The position numbers were made by a program, and so were the translations under genes. DNA of 64,000 nucleotides, from contig NZ_JAAKEG010000007.1 of NCBI RefSeq assembly GCF_011039075.1, positions 1-64,000 of the forward strand. The letters run 5' to 3'. This stretch comes from Adlercreutzia sp. ZJ304. Lineage in GTDB: Bacteria > Actinomycetota > Coriobacteriia > Coriobacteriales > Eggerthellaceae. Below are positions 52,428-60,481 of the stretch, piece by piece; within the stretch, counting starts at the first letter, position 1; each line of letters opens with the position of its first letter. A model generated the notes under the pieces. It had not been told where the DNA came from. It searched no databases and saw only the letters and a list, made by a program, of their open reading frames with translations.

Positions 52428-53648
52428 CTACATACGCATCTTAGACACAAGCGACATTATAGGTTTTGCTCCGGGAATCTGAAGTCTGCGGCGTACTTTT
52501 TTAAGTTCGTTTGGAATAGCTATGCCTTGCGGACAATGTTTAGCACATTTCCCACACTCTATACAATCGGAAGCATAATGCGGGTTATGACCTAAGGCGC
52601 CAGCACACATAAAGTAACCTATAGCGCCACTTATACGATCGGCAACATACGATGTGTTATAGCTTGCAAAACAACCCGGAATATTAATATCTTTTGGACA
52701 CGGCATGCAATAATTACAGCCCGTGCAGGGAATACGATAGCTTTCACGAAATATTTTCTCGACGCTGCGAAACGTAGCTAATTCAGTTTCAGTTAACATG
52801 TTTGGCGTGGATTCCTTGGCAACACGAACATTGTTTGCAATTTGCTCAGCGCTATTCATGCCAGATAAAACCATGGTTACACCAGACTGATTCCATAACC
52901 AACGAAGCGCCCATGCAACAGACACATCTACACGGCTTGAATCTTTCACAGCCACGCCACTGTGCGCAGCTTCAGCTTCAAGAAATAAATCAGATGCCGC
53001 TTTCGGCAGACCATCTGCAAGTTTGCCACCTAGTAGTGGCTCCATAATAAACACGGGAATGCCGCGCGAGTACGCTTCTTCCAGACCGCTGCGTCCAGCT
53101 TGGTAATTTTCGTCGGCATAATTGTACTGAATTTGACAAAAATCCCAATTATAGGCATCTAATAAAGAAGCAAACTCGTGCTGCGGTCCATGGAACGAAA
53201 AACCGATAGCATTAATTGAACCGTCAGATTTGCGCTTTGTTATCCATTCCTCTATCCCTAAAGCGCAAAGACACTGCCACTGTTCAAGATTAACCACGTT
53301 GTGAATAAGATAATAGTCAATTCTATTCGTTTGAAGGCGTTTCAAAGATGTTTCGAAATAGCGCTCAATATCTGCGGCAGACTTTACGCTAGCATGCGGT
53401 AATTTTGTGGCTATAAACATGCGATCGCGAATATTATTGCGCTTAATTATGGCGCCAAGCGCTTCCTCATTTCCTCGATATAGATAGGCGGTGTCAAAAT
53501 AGTTTATGCCCGCCTCAAGCGCTTGAAGGATAAGCTTTTCAGAAGTTTCAACATTGACAGACCCTAGCGCCGAACTTGGCAGACGCATGCAACCAAAACC
53601 AAGCGCAGATAGTTTATTGCCAGTTTTAGTATCAACGCAATAGCGCAT
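52428..53648 (-). CDS. Aldo/keto reductase with C-terminal 2x4Fe-4S domain
   Basis: About 406 residues. The TIM-barrel AKR part has LSALGFGCMRLPSS, FDTAYLYRGNEEALGAII, KLPHASVKSAADIERYFET and HNVVNLEQWQ, with the Asp-Tyr pair of the family. The last 110 residues contain two cluster motifs, CTGCNYCMPCP and CIECGKCAKHCP, so electrons may come from ferredoxin rather than NAD(P)H. The start ATG at 53648 has GAAGGGCGG upstream; a frame reaching 53684 would add 12 residues before the family start. Substrate unknown. Confidence 0.92.
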   Translation of the reverse strand: MRYCVDTKTGNKLSALGFGCMRLPSSALGSVNVETSEKLILQALEAGINYFDTAYLYRGNEEALGAIIKRNNIRDRMFIATKLPHASVKSAADIERYFETSLKRLQTNRIDYYLIHNVVNLEQWQCLCALGIEEWITKRKSDGSINAIGFSFHGPQHEFASLLDAYNWDFCQIQYNYADENYQAGRSGLEEAYSRGIPVFIMEPLLGGKLADGLPKAASDLFLEAEAAHSGVAVKDSSRVDVSVAWALRWLWNQSGVTMVLSGMNSAEQIANNVRVAKESTPNMLTETELATFRSVEKIFRESYRIPCTGCNYCMPCPKDINIPGCFASYNTSYVADRISGAIGYFMCAGALGHNPHYASDCIECGKCAKHCPQGIAIPNELKKVRRRLQIPGAKPIMSLVSKMRM

Positions 53649-53728
53649 AAACCGCCCTTCAGACCAGAATGTAATTTCTATCATATTAACATGCGCAAAA
53701 ATACAGTTTTCCTTGTGCGCACAAGAAT

Positions 53729-53753
53729 AAAACCGGCATAGATACCGGCTTTA
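53729..53753 (-). terminator. Terminator after the TspO-like gene
   Basis: On the minus strand AAAGCCGGTATCTATGCCGG is a stem formed by AAAGCCGGTAT and ATGCCGGTTTT (with wobble pairs), followed by ATTCTT. It lies 26 nt after the stop. Confidence 0.65.
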
Positions 53754-53779
53754 TTCCTGCTAGATTATGAAGAGCAAGT

Positions 53780-54670
53780 CTATTGCACACGAGATGGTAC
53801 TCGTATTTCACCAACTTTAAAGAAAGTAAGGAAGGCGGCAATTACAGACAGCGCGAATATAATTATTGATGTTGAAATAGACACATTTATTAAATTTACC
53901 CCAACGCCAATAATAGCCCAGAGAAATACAAGAGGAATGGCTATATCATCGTAGCGTTTACGCATTAGAAAACCGGCAGCCAACACAACAGCGACTACAA
54001 TTAAAGTAGATAATTCACCAACAAATGGTGCTAGAGATCCACCAGCTAGCCGCGTTATCACATGCGACGCATTAGCCAAAACAGCAACACTTATCCAACC
54101 AACATAGATAGATATGGGAACCCAACCCAGCACTTTTGCCCAAGTAGACGATAAGTATCGCGCATGAATATCGCGGTATAGAGCAACCAACACACCCCAA
54201 AGAGCAGCAATAACTACAAGAGCCACAATTGTCTGCTGAAAATGAAACAGAACAAGCCAAGCCACATTCAATATACAACTTGCTATAAAAAGACCTGCTG
54301 TTTTTGGTGTGAAATTAGTAACGTCTGCTGCATTGCGGCTTTCTTCGCGTGTGTAATACACCAACCATGCTAGCAATGCCACATAAATAAGACCCCAAAT
54401 AGAAAAAACGTAACCTGCCGGCGTAAACCACGCAAATACAGAGGCTGACACCTCGGCAGATGTAGTGCCACCAAGACGCAACGCCTCAAAAAGTACATTG
54501 CATACCACCATAACCACGTATGCCACCCACATTGCAATAACAGGAGACATAGCGTGACCAGAAACATTCCACGAATTCCTAGAGTTTCGCCTGTTGCTTA
54601 CTGGCTGATTAACGCTACCAAAAGAGAATGCTGGATACATTTTTACACAAGCCGCTCGATCGCTTTTCAT
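53780..54670 (-). CDS. TspO/MBR family (tryptophan-rich) membrane protein
   Basis: About 296 residues. After 40 hydrophilic residues come eight helices. FTPAGYVFSIWGLIYVALLA is the TspO/MBR hallmark with conserved Pro, Gly and Trp, and WVPISIYVGWISVAVLAN continues the Trp-rich pattern. Longer than classic TspO proteins, which have five helices. AGGAGGCG lies just upstream. Ligand unknown; porphyrins or steroids bind to other members. It is not in an obvious operon with the AKR gene. Confidence 0.85.
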   Translation of the reverse strand: MKSDRAACVKMYPAFSFGSVNQPVSNRRNSRNSWNVSGHAMSPVIAMWVAYVVMVVCNVLFEALRLGGTTSAEVSASVFAWFTPAGYVFSIWGLIYVALLAWLVYYTREESRNAADVTNFTPKTAGLFIASCILNVAWLVLFHFQQTIVALVVIAALWGVLVALYRDIHARYLSSTWAKVLGWVPISIYVGWISVAVLANASHVITRLAGGSLAPFVGELSTLIVVAVVLAAGFLMRKRYDDIAIPLVFLWAIIGVGVNLINVSISTSIIIFALSVIAAFLTFFKVGEIRVPSRVQ

Positions 54671-54856
54671 ATGTGTCGCCTCCTTATGTTTATAGCTTCG
54701 CTGCCTATAAGTGTAGAAGCAAAGCTATATGCGCAGGATGCGACAGCATTACAGATTAAGCACAACAAAGTAACGTGCTTGCCAGCAAAAACGACTTAAC
54801 TACTTGCCTAAACAGCTGCGCCGTTACAGGCACAACACAATTAATACTAAACAAAG

Positions 54857-55300
54857 CTATTGCGGTAAATCTACTTGTTCAAAATCGCCGAATAACTCTA
54901 TATACGTTTGCGCCGAAAGCCGCTTTATATAAGATCTGTCAAACGCTTTTTCGTCTCTGGAAATTATGAAATCTACAGGAATGCTTTCGGCACAAGCCCG
55001 AATAATACCATCTTCAAAATTGGGTTCGTTAGACAAAGCAGCTATGCGACATATTGATAGATCTACAGCAACGACCTGAAATAAATCCATAATAGCAACT
55101 ATGAATTTCCTAGCCGAAGGTTCATCTGCATACTTTTCCAAAACGTAGTATACGTTCTTCAAAGATAGCGCTGACACATACCCTTGCACTTCAGAATAAG
55201 CCACTTCATCCATAAGTAAAGTTGCAGCAGCCCAACCCGGGCGCTCTACCATAGCCGCATCAAGTAATATATTTGTATCAATAAAAAGTTTCTTAGACAT
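54857..55300 (-). CDS. PIN-domain toxin (VapC-like)
   Basis: About 147 residues. The PIN fold shows the acidic residues in LFIDTNILLDAA (Asp near residue 8), LSLKNVYYVLEKYA and FIISRDEKAFDRS, the last Asp region. Such enzymes cut RNA, usually held in check by an antitoxin. Its ATG overlaps the antitoxin's stop by 8 nt. A longer frame starting at TTG 55312 is less likely. Likely cytoplasmic. Confidence 0.88.
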   Translation of the reverse strand: MSKKLFIDTNILLDAAMVERPGWAAATLLMDEVAYSEVQGYVSALSLKNVYYVLEKYADEPSARKFIVAIMDLFQVVAVDLSICRIAALSNEPNFEDGIIRACAESIPVDFIISRDEKAFDRSYIKRLSAQTYIELFGDFEQVDLPQ

Positions 55301-55586
55301 ATTTGTTTGCAATTAAGTTCCGAATGTCCCGATCGGACATTTTGCCTATCTCTGGATTGCTAGATAAAGAAGCAAATTCCTTAATAAAAGAAACCGCACG
55401 ACTTTTCTTCTCGTCCATCGTTTTATTATTGGCAATTTGAGGCATACGACCCGTACTCCCAATAGCTTCTAATAAAACAGTACCGCAATACTGCCCATAG
55501 GACAGCCCATATTCTTTACGAGCAATTGCATCGGCATATGCCAACAGATCTGCATCAGCTCTACTTGAAAACGTTTTCGTAGCCAC
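55293..55586 (-). CDS. Antitoxin of the PIN-domain pair
   Basis: About 97 residues, GTG start at 55586 with GAGAGGG upstream; a frame reaching 55625 is not needed. The N-terminal part (ATKTFSSRADADLLAYADAI, ARKEYGLSYGQYCGTVLLEA) looks like a ribbon-helix-helix DNA-binding fold, and the C-terminal half, charged and helical, likely binds the toxin. An 18-bp palindrome just upstream is a good autoregulation site. No family symbol is certain. Confidence 0.82.
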   Translation of the reverse strand: MATKTFSSRADADLLAYADAIARKEYGLSYGQYCGTVLLEAIGSTGRMPQIANNKTMDEKKSRAVSFIKEFASLSSNPEIGKMSDRDIRNLIANKYV

Positions 55587-55616
55587 AACTGCCCTCTCTA
55601 TCGTAAACCTGTACAT

Positions 55617-55641
55617 ATTATACATGTAAACATGTTTACAT
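55617..55641 (-). promoter_or_regulatory. Toxin-antitoxin operator and -10 box
   Basis: The perfect palindrome ATGTAAACATGTTTACAT (55624-55641) directly precedes a TATAAT (minus strand, 55617-55622). This is the usual position for an antitoxin repressor site that blocks its own promoter. Confidence 0.75.
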
Positions 55642-55682
55642 AGCTAGACATTGAACGCACTACACCAACCCAAAAAGCCCCA

Positions 55683-57215
55683 TTAAGACGTAGCTTTTGA
55701 ATTTTTATCATAAAGTGCATTAGCCTTTTTCAGAGTTTCCTTGTTGCTGTATTCTTCTAATCTGTCTATAAGGCTTTGCTGAGAATTAATACCCATTTTC
55801 TGGTAGATATGATAAATGTGCGATTTGGCGGTGGCACCCGATATAACAAGTTTTTTGCTGATGTATTCAGCATTTCTCCCTTTCGCAAGAAGGCGAAATA
55901 CCTCAATTTCTCTTGGAGACAGCTTAGCCGCACTAGTTAAGCCCGCGAACTTCGCATCAAATATTTCATTCGTTCGACTATCTTCTTTAGCGAGTATTTC
56001 TTCTTTGTTTCTATGTGTCAAAAGGTCGTAAAACTGTTTCTTAGATACCGAATCATCAAGTCCGTATATTGCAATAGCACAGACTATTAGCGATGCAATA
56101 ACAATTGATACAAACATTAAGTCTACAAAAGACAAATCGCTGAACAGCCAAATAAAAGCCGACAACAACGAACCTATAAATATTCCAATCCAAACAGGAA
56201 TTTGCATAACAGAAGATCTTTTGAGAGGCTTAATAGAAAATTCTGAATTTAATGTCATTGCGTTACTGAGGCTTATCACCGAGAAATGAGAAAGAGCAAT
56301 ATTTACTAGACAACAGAAAAATAACCGCCATAAATCATCCCCAAAAGGCAAGAAAAGTATCCCTATGACAACAGGCGGGAGCGTCAATCTTTGTATTGTT
56401 GAAATATCAATATCTATATTCCGATTGAACTTATATAAGGCAAAAGGCATTAAAGACCCAATGATTCCTGTCGAGCAACCTATAACAGTAGCTTCAGCCC
56501 CAAGACTGAACAGCGTTGTTGTTGTGTAGCCGAATACAAGCCCATAAGTACCTACAGCTATAGCACCTTGTGTTGTTATGTAATCAACAGTTTCATAGTT
56601 TTCAGATTCATTCACACGATCTTTTGGAAGCATTTTCATTAACGCCATTAATATCAAGAAAGAAATTACTTCTAACAAGGCAATCATAATTACACCAATT
56701 AAAGGAAGCGATATTGTGGCCACCACTATATAAAGACATGTTCCCAAACACGATGCAATTGCTATGACAATTGGTGTGTATCTAGTAGTTACAAGGCTAA
56801 GGTATATAGACCACCACATTAGTAGTGCAGCTTGGCTGACCCCTGCAATACTCCAAGTAACAATACAGGCAGCCATAGGTACTGCCCCCGGAAAGATTGA
56901 ATGTATAGCAGCTATCGTTAATGGAAATATCGAAAACGCAACTCCAATTATGAACACTTTTGAGCGATAGCGATAAATAACTTCACTAAACCGCCAAAAA
57001 ACAAACAGGCTTGCAATTAGACCACCTATCCAACACAAGCGAAGGACTATAACATCTTCTGTGTTGAATCCCTTTGCAAAAGGGGTGTTATACATGAATA
57101 CACATAGAAGATCCCACAGAAAATAACCGGACAATCCGAATGTGGCTGCAAACGCAGCGAAGACACATAGCCGCTGTTTATCAGAGCCCTTGTTAACTAC
57201 ATCACTAAACTGCAT
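55683..57215 (-). CDS. LuxR-type regulator with 12-helix membrane domain
   Basis: About 510 residues. The first 400 contain about 12 helices in MFS-like order (LCVFAAFAATFGLSGYFLWD, GLIASLFVFWRFSEVIYRYR), then a LuxR/GerE helix-turn-helix: LSPREIEVFRLLAKGRNAEY, ISKKLVISGATAKSHIYHIY and QKMGINSQQSLIDRLEEY. This fusion is very common in Eggerthellaceae, where such genes often lie next to inducible molybdoenzyme genes. It is divergent from the 743-aa molybdoenzyme, so it probably controls that locus in response to its substrate (inference). Confidence 0.93.
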   Translation of the reverse strand: MQFSDVVNKGSDKQRLCVFAAFAATFGLSGYFLWDLLCVFMYNTPFAKGFNTEDVIVLRLCWIGGLIASLFVFWRFSEVIYRYRSKVFIIGVAFSIFPLTIAAIHSIFPGAVPMAACIVTWSIAGVSQAALLMWWSIYLSLVTTRYTPIVIAIASCLGTCLYIVVATISLPLIGVIMIALLEVISFLILMALMKMLPKDRVNESENYETVDYITTQGAIAVGTYGLVFGYTTTTLFSLGAEATVIGCSTGIIGSLMPFALYKFNRNIDIDISTIQRLTLPPVVIGILFLPFGDDLWRLFFCCLVNIALSHFSVISLSNAMTLNSEFSIKPLKRSSVMQIPVWIGIFIGSLLSAFIWLFSDLSFVDLMFVSIVIASLIVCAIAIYGLDDSVSKKQFYDLLTHRNKEEILAKEDSRTNEIFDAKFAGLTSAAKLSPREIEVFRLLAKGRNAEYISKKLVISGATAKSHIYHIYQKMGINSQQSLIDRLEEYSNKETLKKANALYDKNSKATS

Positions 57216-57390
57216 AACAAGCCTCCCACCTGCGATTTTCAGTACACGAGTATGAGGTGTTTCTTAAATTCAATATGCCAATATGTTGCGACAAAACACA
57301 GGTTTCCCCTAACTTTCACCTACAGTCGCAATTCGATATTTAGACACTGTCGAAGGGAGTATTAAAAAGTTGGGGTTGGTGGAAAAGTAA

Positions 57391-57457
57391 CCTGTTTGCA
57401 AGCAGATGTCAAGGAAGATGTCTGCTTTAGTCTGCCTGAACGTTCTGCTTAAACAGG
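57391..57457 (+). promoter_or_regulatory. Leader stem-loops before the 743-aa molybdoenzyme gene
   Basis: AGCAGA (57401-57406) can pair with TCTGCT at 57421-57426 or at 57444-57449; in the second case the stem extends to CCTGTTT (57391-57397) with AAACAGG (57451-57457). The two pairings exclude each other. It ends 29 nt before the GTG start. A switch-like leader is possible. Confidence 0.45.
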
Positions 57458-57486
57458 TCCGAACGAGACGTTGATGGAGGAGAAAC

Positions 57487-59718
57487 GTGGGAGAGTCAAA
57501 ATACTTATTCGTTGAACACGAACGTCCTTTCAAGTATGAAGAAGATGGGCTTAACGTGACCCGCGGTAGCGCGTGGTCAGGTCCGGGATGCCACCTAGGT
57601 TGTGGCGTTTTGCTTTACACCGATGCAGAAGGAAAACTAGTTAAAGTAGAAGGCGATCCAGAAAATCCATACAATCAAGGAAGACTATGTCCAAGATGTT
57701 TGGCGCTTCCCGAAGTAACCAATCATGAAGATCGCCTCAAATACCCGATGAAACGCGCCAAGGAAGATAGGGGTCAAAATAAATGGACCCGCATAACATG
57801 GGATGAAGCGTTTGATACGATTGAGCGCGAACTTAAAGACATCAAACAAAAATATGGACCTGAAACTGTATTATTCATGCAGGGAACAGGGCGTGACATC
57901 GCTCCTTATATCACTCGCCTTTGCTGGTCATACGGAAGTCCAAATTTCTCATTGTTTTTAAGTGGAGCCGCCTGCTATGTTCCAAGGGTTATTGGATTAG
58001 CTGGAACATTCGGAGCATTTCTAGTTCCCGACTGTTCTCAGGTACACCCCGACAGATACGATAATCCAGAATACGTTATCCCAGAAGTTATATTCGTATG
58101 GGGAAATAATTGTGTCGTGTCTAATTCCGATGGCTTCTTCGGACATTGGGTGGTTGACCTTATGCAACGTGGAAGCAAGATTGTTGTAATAGATCCTCGA
58201 GTTACATGGCTATCTTCTAGGGCTGCTCTGCATCTTCGCGTTCGCCCGGGTACAGACGCTGCACTTGCTTTAGGCATGTTGAATGTCATTATCAGCGAAG
58301 AGCTGTATGACTACGATTTCGTGGATAAATGGTGCTACGGATTCGACGAATTGGCGCAACGAGTTAAGGAATACCCGGTTGAAAAAGTAGCCGAAATTAC
58401 ATGGATTCCCGAAGAAAAAATAGTGGCTGCTGCCCGCATGCTTGCAACCAGCAAGCCTGCTGCTTTGCAATGGGGTGTAGCTGTAGATATGACAAAAGAG
58501 GCCATACCAGCTGGACAGTCTATTTCTACCCTTTTCGCTATCACGGGTAACATTGAAGTGCCGGGAGGCATGATTGTTCCTCCTGAAATATTGAAATATG
58601 TAGGTGGATGGGGCAAAGATTTGCTCCCTGATGATGCGTACACAAAGCGCATCGGACAGGATAGGTATCCGCTATTCGCCTCTGAAGCACAACCCGATTG
58701 CATTGTTGAACAACTTGAGACGAGCGAGCCCTATAAAATACGTGCCGCATGGATACAAACGTCTAATTTCCTTGCATGCATGGCAGCTGATCCGCAGCGA
58801 CTTTTCAATGCTATGAAAGACTTAGATTTCATAGCATATGTAGACATTTTTATGACACCGACAGCAATGGCTCTTGCCGATATAGTGCTTCCCGCTGCTA
58901 CCTATCCCGAGCGCAACGGCATACGACTTGGAGACGGCGCGCAGCGTGGCGAAACAATTAATAAAGTGACATCAATTGGCGAGTGCAAGTCGGATATGGA
59001 AATTAACTTGGAACTTGGCAGGCGACTAAATCCAGAAGCATGGCCATGGGACACCGTAGAAGAAATGTTCACATTCCTGCTTCAAGATGACACCGGAATG
59101 ACTTTTGAAGAGCTGCAAGAACAAGCCCCAGCATATCCGCCTTTCCAATACAGGCGGCACGAAAAAGGTCTTTTGCGCAAAGACGGTCAACTTGGTTTCA
59201 ATACTGCTACAGGGCGAATAGAACTTTGGTCAACCTTCTACAGCAATGTGGGACTTGACCCACTTCCGTATTTCGAAGAGCCAACACCTGGTCCCGGCTC
59301 TACTCCAGAATTATTAGAAGAATACCCGCTAGTTCTTACTACAGGTGCTAGAAACTGGAGCATGTTCCATTCTGAGCATAGGCAAATTAAACGGATGCGC
59401 GCCCTTCACCCCGATCCAATAGTTGAAGTTAACCCCAAAACGCTGGAAAAGTTTGGAATTGCCGATGGCGGGTATGTTTGGGTAGAAAACCAGTATGGTC
59501 GCGCTAAACGAAAAGTCCGCGCCACAGAAGCGGTAGACGAGCGCATGTGCAGTACCGACCATGCATGGTGGCTCCCCGAAGGCGACCCCGACAAACTCTA
59601 CAGCGTATTCGACCTTAATATCAACAACCTTGTTCAGTGGTCGCCGGGAAAAAGCGGCTTTGGAAGCAATTACAAAACTGCTCTCTGTCGGATCTACCCA
59701 GTTAATGAAAGTGAGTAA
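57487..59718 (+). CDS. Molybdopterin oxidoreductase, DMSO reductase family (743 aa, cytoplasmic type)
   Basis: No Tat or other signal, so probably cytoplasmic. The Fe-S region is GPGCHLGCG (C35, C39) and RLCPRC (C68, C71); the usual first cysteine (C-x2-C) is a glycine, so one ligand may be Cys71 or missing. Cofactor-domain landmarks: VIFVWGNNCVVSNSDG, IVVIDPRVTWLSSRAA, LRVRPGTDAALALGMLN, LFAITGNIEVPGGMI, TTGARNWSMFHSEHRQ. Partner: a 111-aa two-cluster ferredoxin 2 nt downstream. GTG start after GGAGGAGAAAC. It resembles enzymes of gut Coriobacteria that reduce or dehydroxylate organic substrates, but no substrate is assigned. Confidence 0.9.
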   Translation: MGESKYLFVEHERPFKYEEDGLNVTRGSAWSGPGCHLGCGVLLYTDAEGKLVKVEGDPENPYNQGRLCPRCLALPEVTNHEDRLKYPMKRAKEDRGQNKWTRITWDEAFDTIERELKDIKQKYGPETVLFMQGTGRDIAPYITRLCWSYGSPNFSLFLSGAACYVPRVIGLAGTFGAFLVPDCSQVHPDRYDNPEYVIPEVIFVWGNNCVVSNSDGFFGHWVVDLMQRGSKIVVIDPRVTWLSSRAALHLRVRPGTDAALALGMLNVIISEELYDYDFVDKWCYGFDELAQRVKEYPVEKVAEITWIPEEKIVAAARMLATSKPAALQWGVAVDMTKEAIPAGQSISTLFAITGNIEVPGGMIVPPEILKYVGGWGKDLLPDDAYTKRIGQDRYPLFASEAQPDCIVEQLETSEPYKIRAAWIQTSNFLACMAADPQRLFNAMKDLDFIAYVDIFMTPTAMALADIVLPAATYPERNGIRLGDGAQRGETINKVTSIGECKSDMEINLELGRRLNPEAWPWDTVEEMFTFLLQDDTGMTFEELQEQAPAYPPFQYRRHEKGLLRKDGQLGFNTATGRIELWSTFYSNVGLDPLPYFEEPTPGPGSTPELLEEYPLVLTTGARNWSMFHSEHRQIKRMRALHPDPIVEVNPKTLEKFGIADGGYVWVENQYGRAKRKVRATEAVDERMCSTDHAWWLPEGDPDKLYSVFDLNINNLVQWSPGKSGFGSNYKTALCRIYPVNESE

Positions 59719-59720
59719 AC

Positions 59721-60056
59721 ATGGCTAATTTGGGAATGCTTTTAGATTACGAATGGTGTACCGGATGCCATAGCTGCGAAATTGCATGCCAAATGGAGCA
59801 TGGATTTCCGGTGGGTAAGACAGGGATAAGCGTTCATACCATAGGTCCATGGGAAATAGAGCCAGACTCATGGCAGCTAGACAATATTGCAATACCAACA
59901 AAGCAGTGCAACGCATGCGTCGACAGACTTGCCAAAGGAAAACTTGCGGCGTGCGAACACCATTGTCAAGCGAAATGTTTGCATATTGGCGATATGGATG
60001 AGCTGGCAGATTCATTGAAAGAAAAACCTCGTCAAGCACTGTATCACCTGACCTAA
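59721..60056 (+). CDS. Two-cluster ferredoxin subunit of the 743-aa enzyme
   Basis: 111 residues. Cluster 1 motif is CTGCHSCEIAC (C-x2-C-x2-C-x3-C) and the second group is CNACVDRLAKGKLAACEHHC, enough for two [4Fe-4S] clusters with partners shared as in DmsB's first and last groups. The middle two groups of DmsB are missing. The ATG is only 2 nt after the stop of the molybdoenzyme gene, without a separate strong ribosome site, so it is probably translationally coupled. Likely feeds electrons to that enzyme. Confidence 0.88.
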   Translation: MANLGMLLDYEWCTGCHSCEIACQMEHGFPVGKTGISVHTIGPWEIEPDSWQLDNIAIPTKQCNACVDRLAKGKLAACEHHCQAKCLHIGDMDELADSLKEKPRQALYHLT

Positions 60057-60110
60057 ATTGCAAGCATCTAACGCTGACTGACGCTTATTGAAAAGTTAGC
60101 TCGCAATTTT
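60056..60110 (+). terminator. Stem-loop after the ferredoxin gene
   Basis: AATTGC (60056-60061) with GCAATT (60103-60108) and CTAAC with GTTAG further in, then TTTTGAAAA. It starts at the stop codon and looks like a partial terminator. A second 10-bp stem, CATGGATGCC/GGCATCCATG, follows at 60116-60155. Confidence 0.45.
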
Positions 60111-60199
60111 GAAAACATGGATGCCGAAGTCTTGCGTTTCGTTTTGGCATCCATGAATAAATCTGGATTAAGCAGGCATCTACTTGTCTATTTCAAAAG

Positions 60200-60215
60200 C
60201 CTTTCGCTTGAAAGG
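60200..60215 (+). promoter_or_regulatory. Hairpin covering a perfect ribosome site
   Basis: CCTTTC-GCTT-GAAAGG; the right arm includes the first bases of AAAGGAGGTGAT, the ribosome site of the next gene. Opening this stem would free a near-perfect Shine-Dalgarno. RNA control is possible. Confidence 0.4.
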
Positions 60216-60226
60216 AGGTGATACCT

Positions 60227-60460
60227 ATGTGCTTCAGACCCCCGACTTTGGAGAACCAAAAAATCAAATGTCCGAAATGCGGTGTAGAGGTTGATTCGTC
60301 GGCAAATGCCTGCCCTAATTGCGGAGCTACAGCTACTCAAGCTGGTCAGCCCGTAAAAAGTCCTTCTGCGCCTCCCGCGGTTCCAACAGTGCCCGGGGTG
60401 CCGGCTCCCCCAAGTGTTCCAAAGATGCCGGCAACACCGAAGCCACCGAGTGTGGACTAA
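60227..60460 (+). CDS. Small zinc-ribbon, proline-rich protein
   Basis: About 77 residues. MCFRPPTLENQ is followed by CPKCGVEV and CPNCGATA, a four-Cys zinc ribbon, then a tail of about 35 residues rich in Pro, Val and Ala. The ATG at 60227 has AAAGGAGGTGAT, an almost perfect ribosome site, 5 nt upstream, which argues for strong expression. It lies 21 bp before the transhydroxylase-like large subunit, on the same strand. A role as a helper or scaffold for that enzyme is a guess; no family symbol is known to me. Confidence 0.8.
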   Translation: MCFRPPTLENQKIKCPKCGVEVDSSANACPNCGATATQAGQPVKSPSAPPAVPTVPGVPAPPSVPKMPATPKPPSVD

Positions 60461-60481
60461 CTATAGAAGAGAGGAGAAAAG

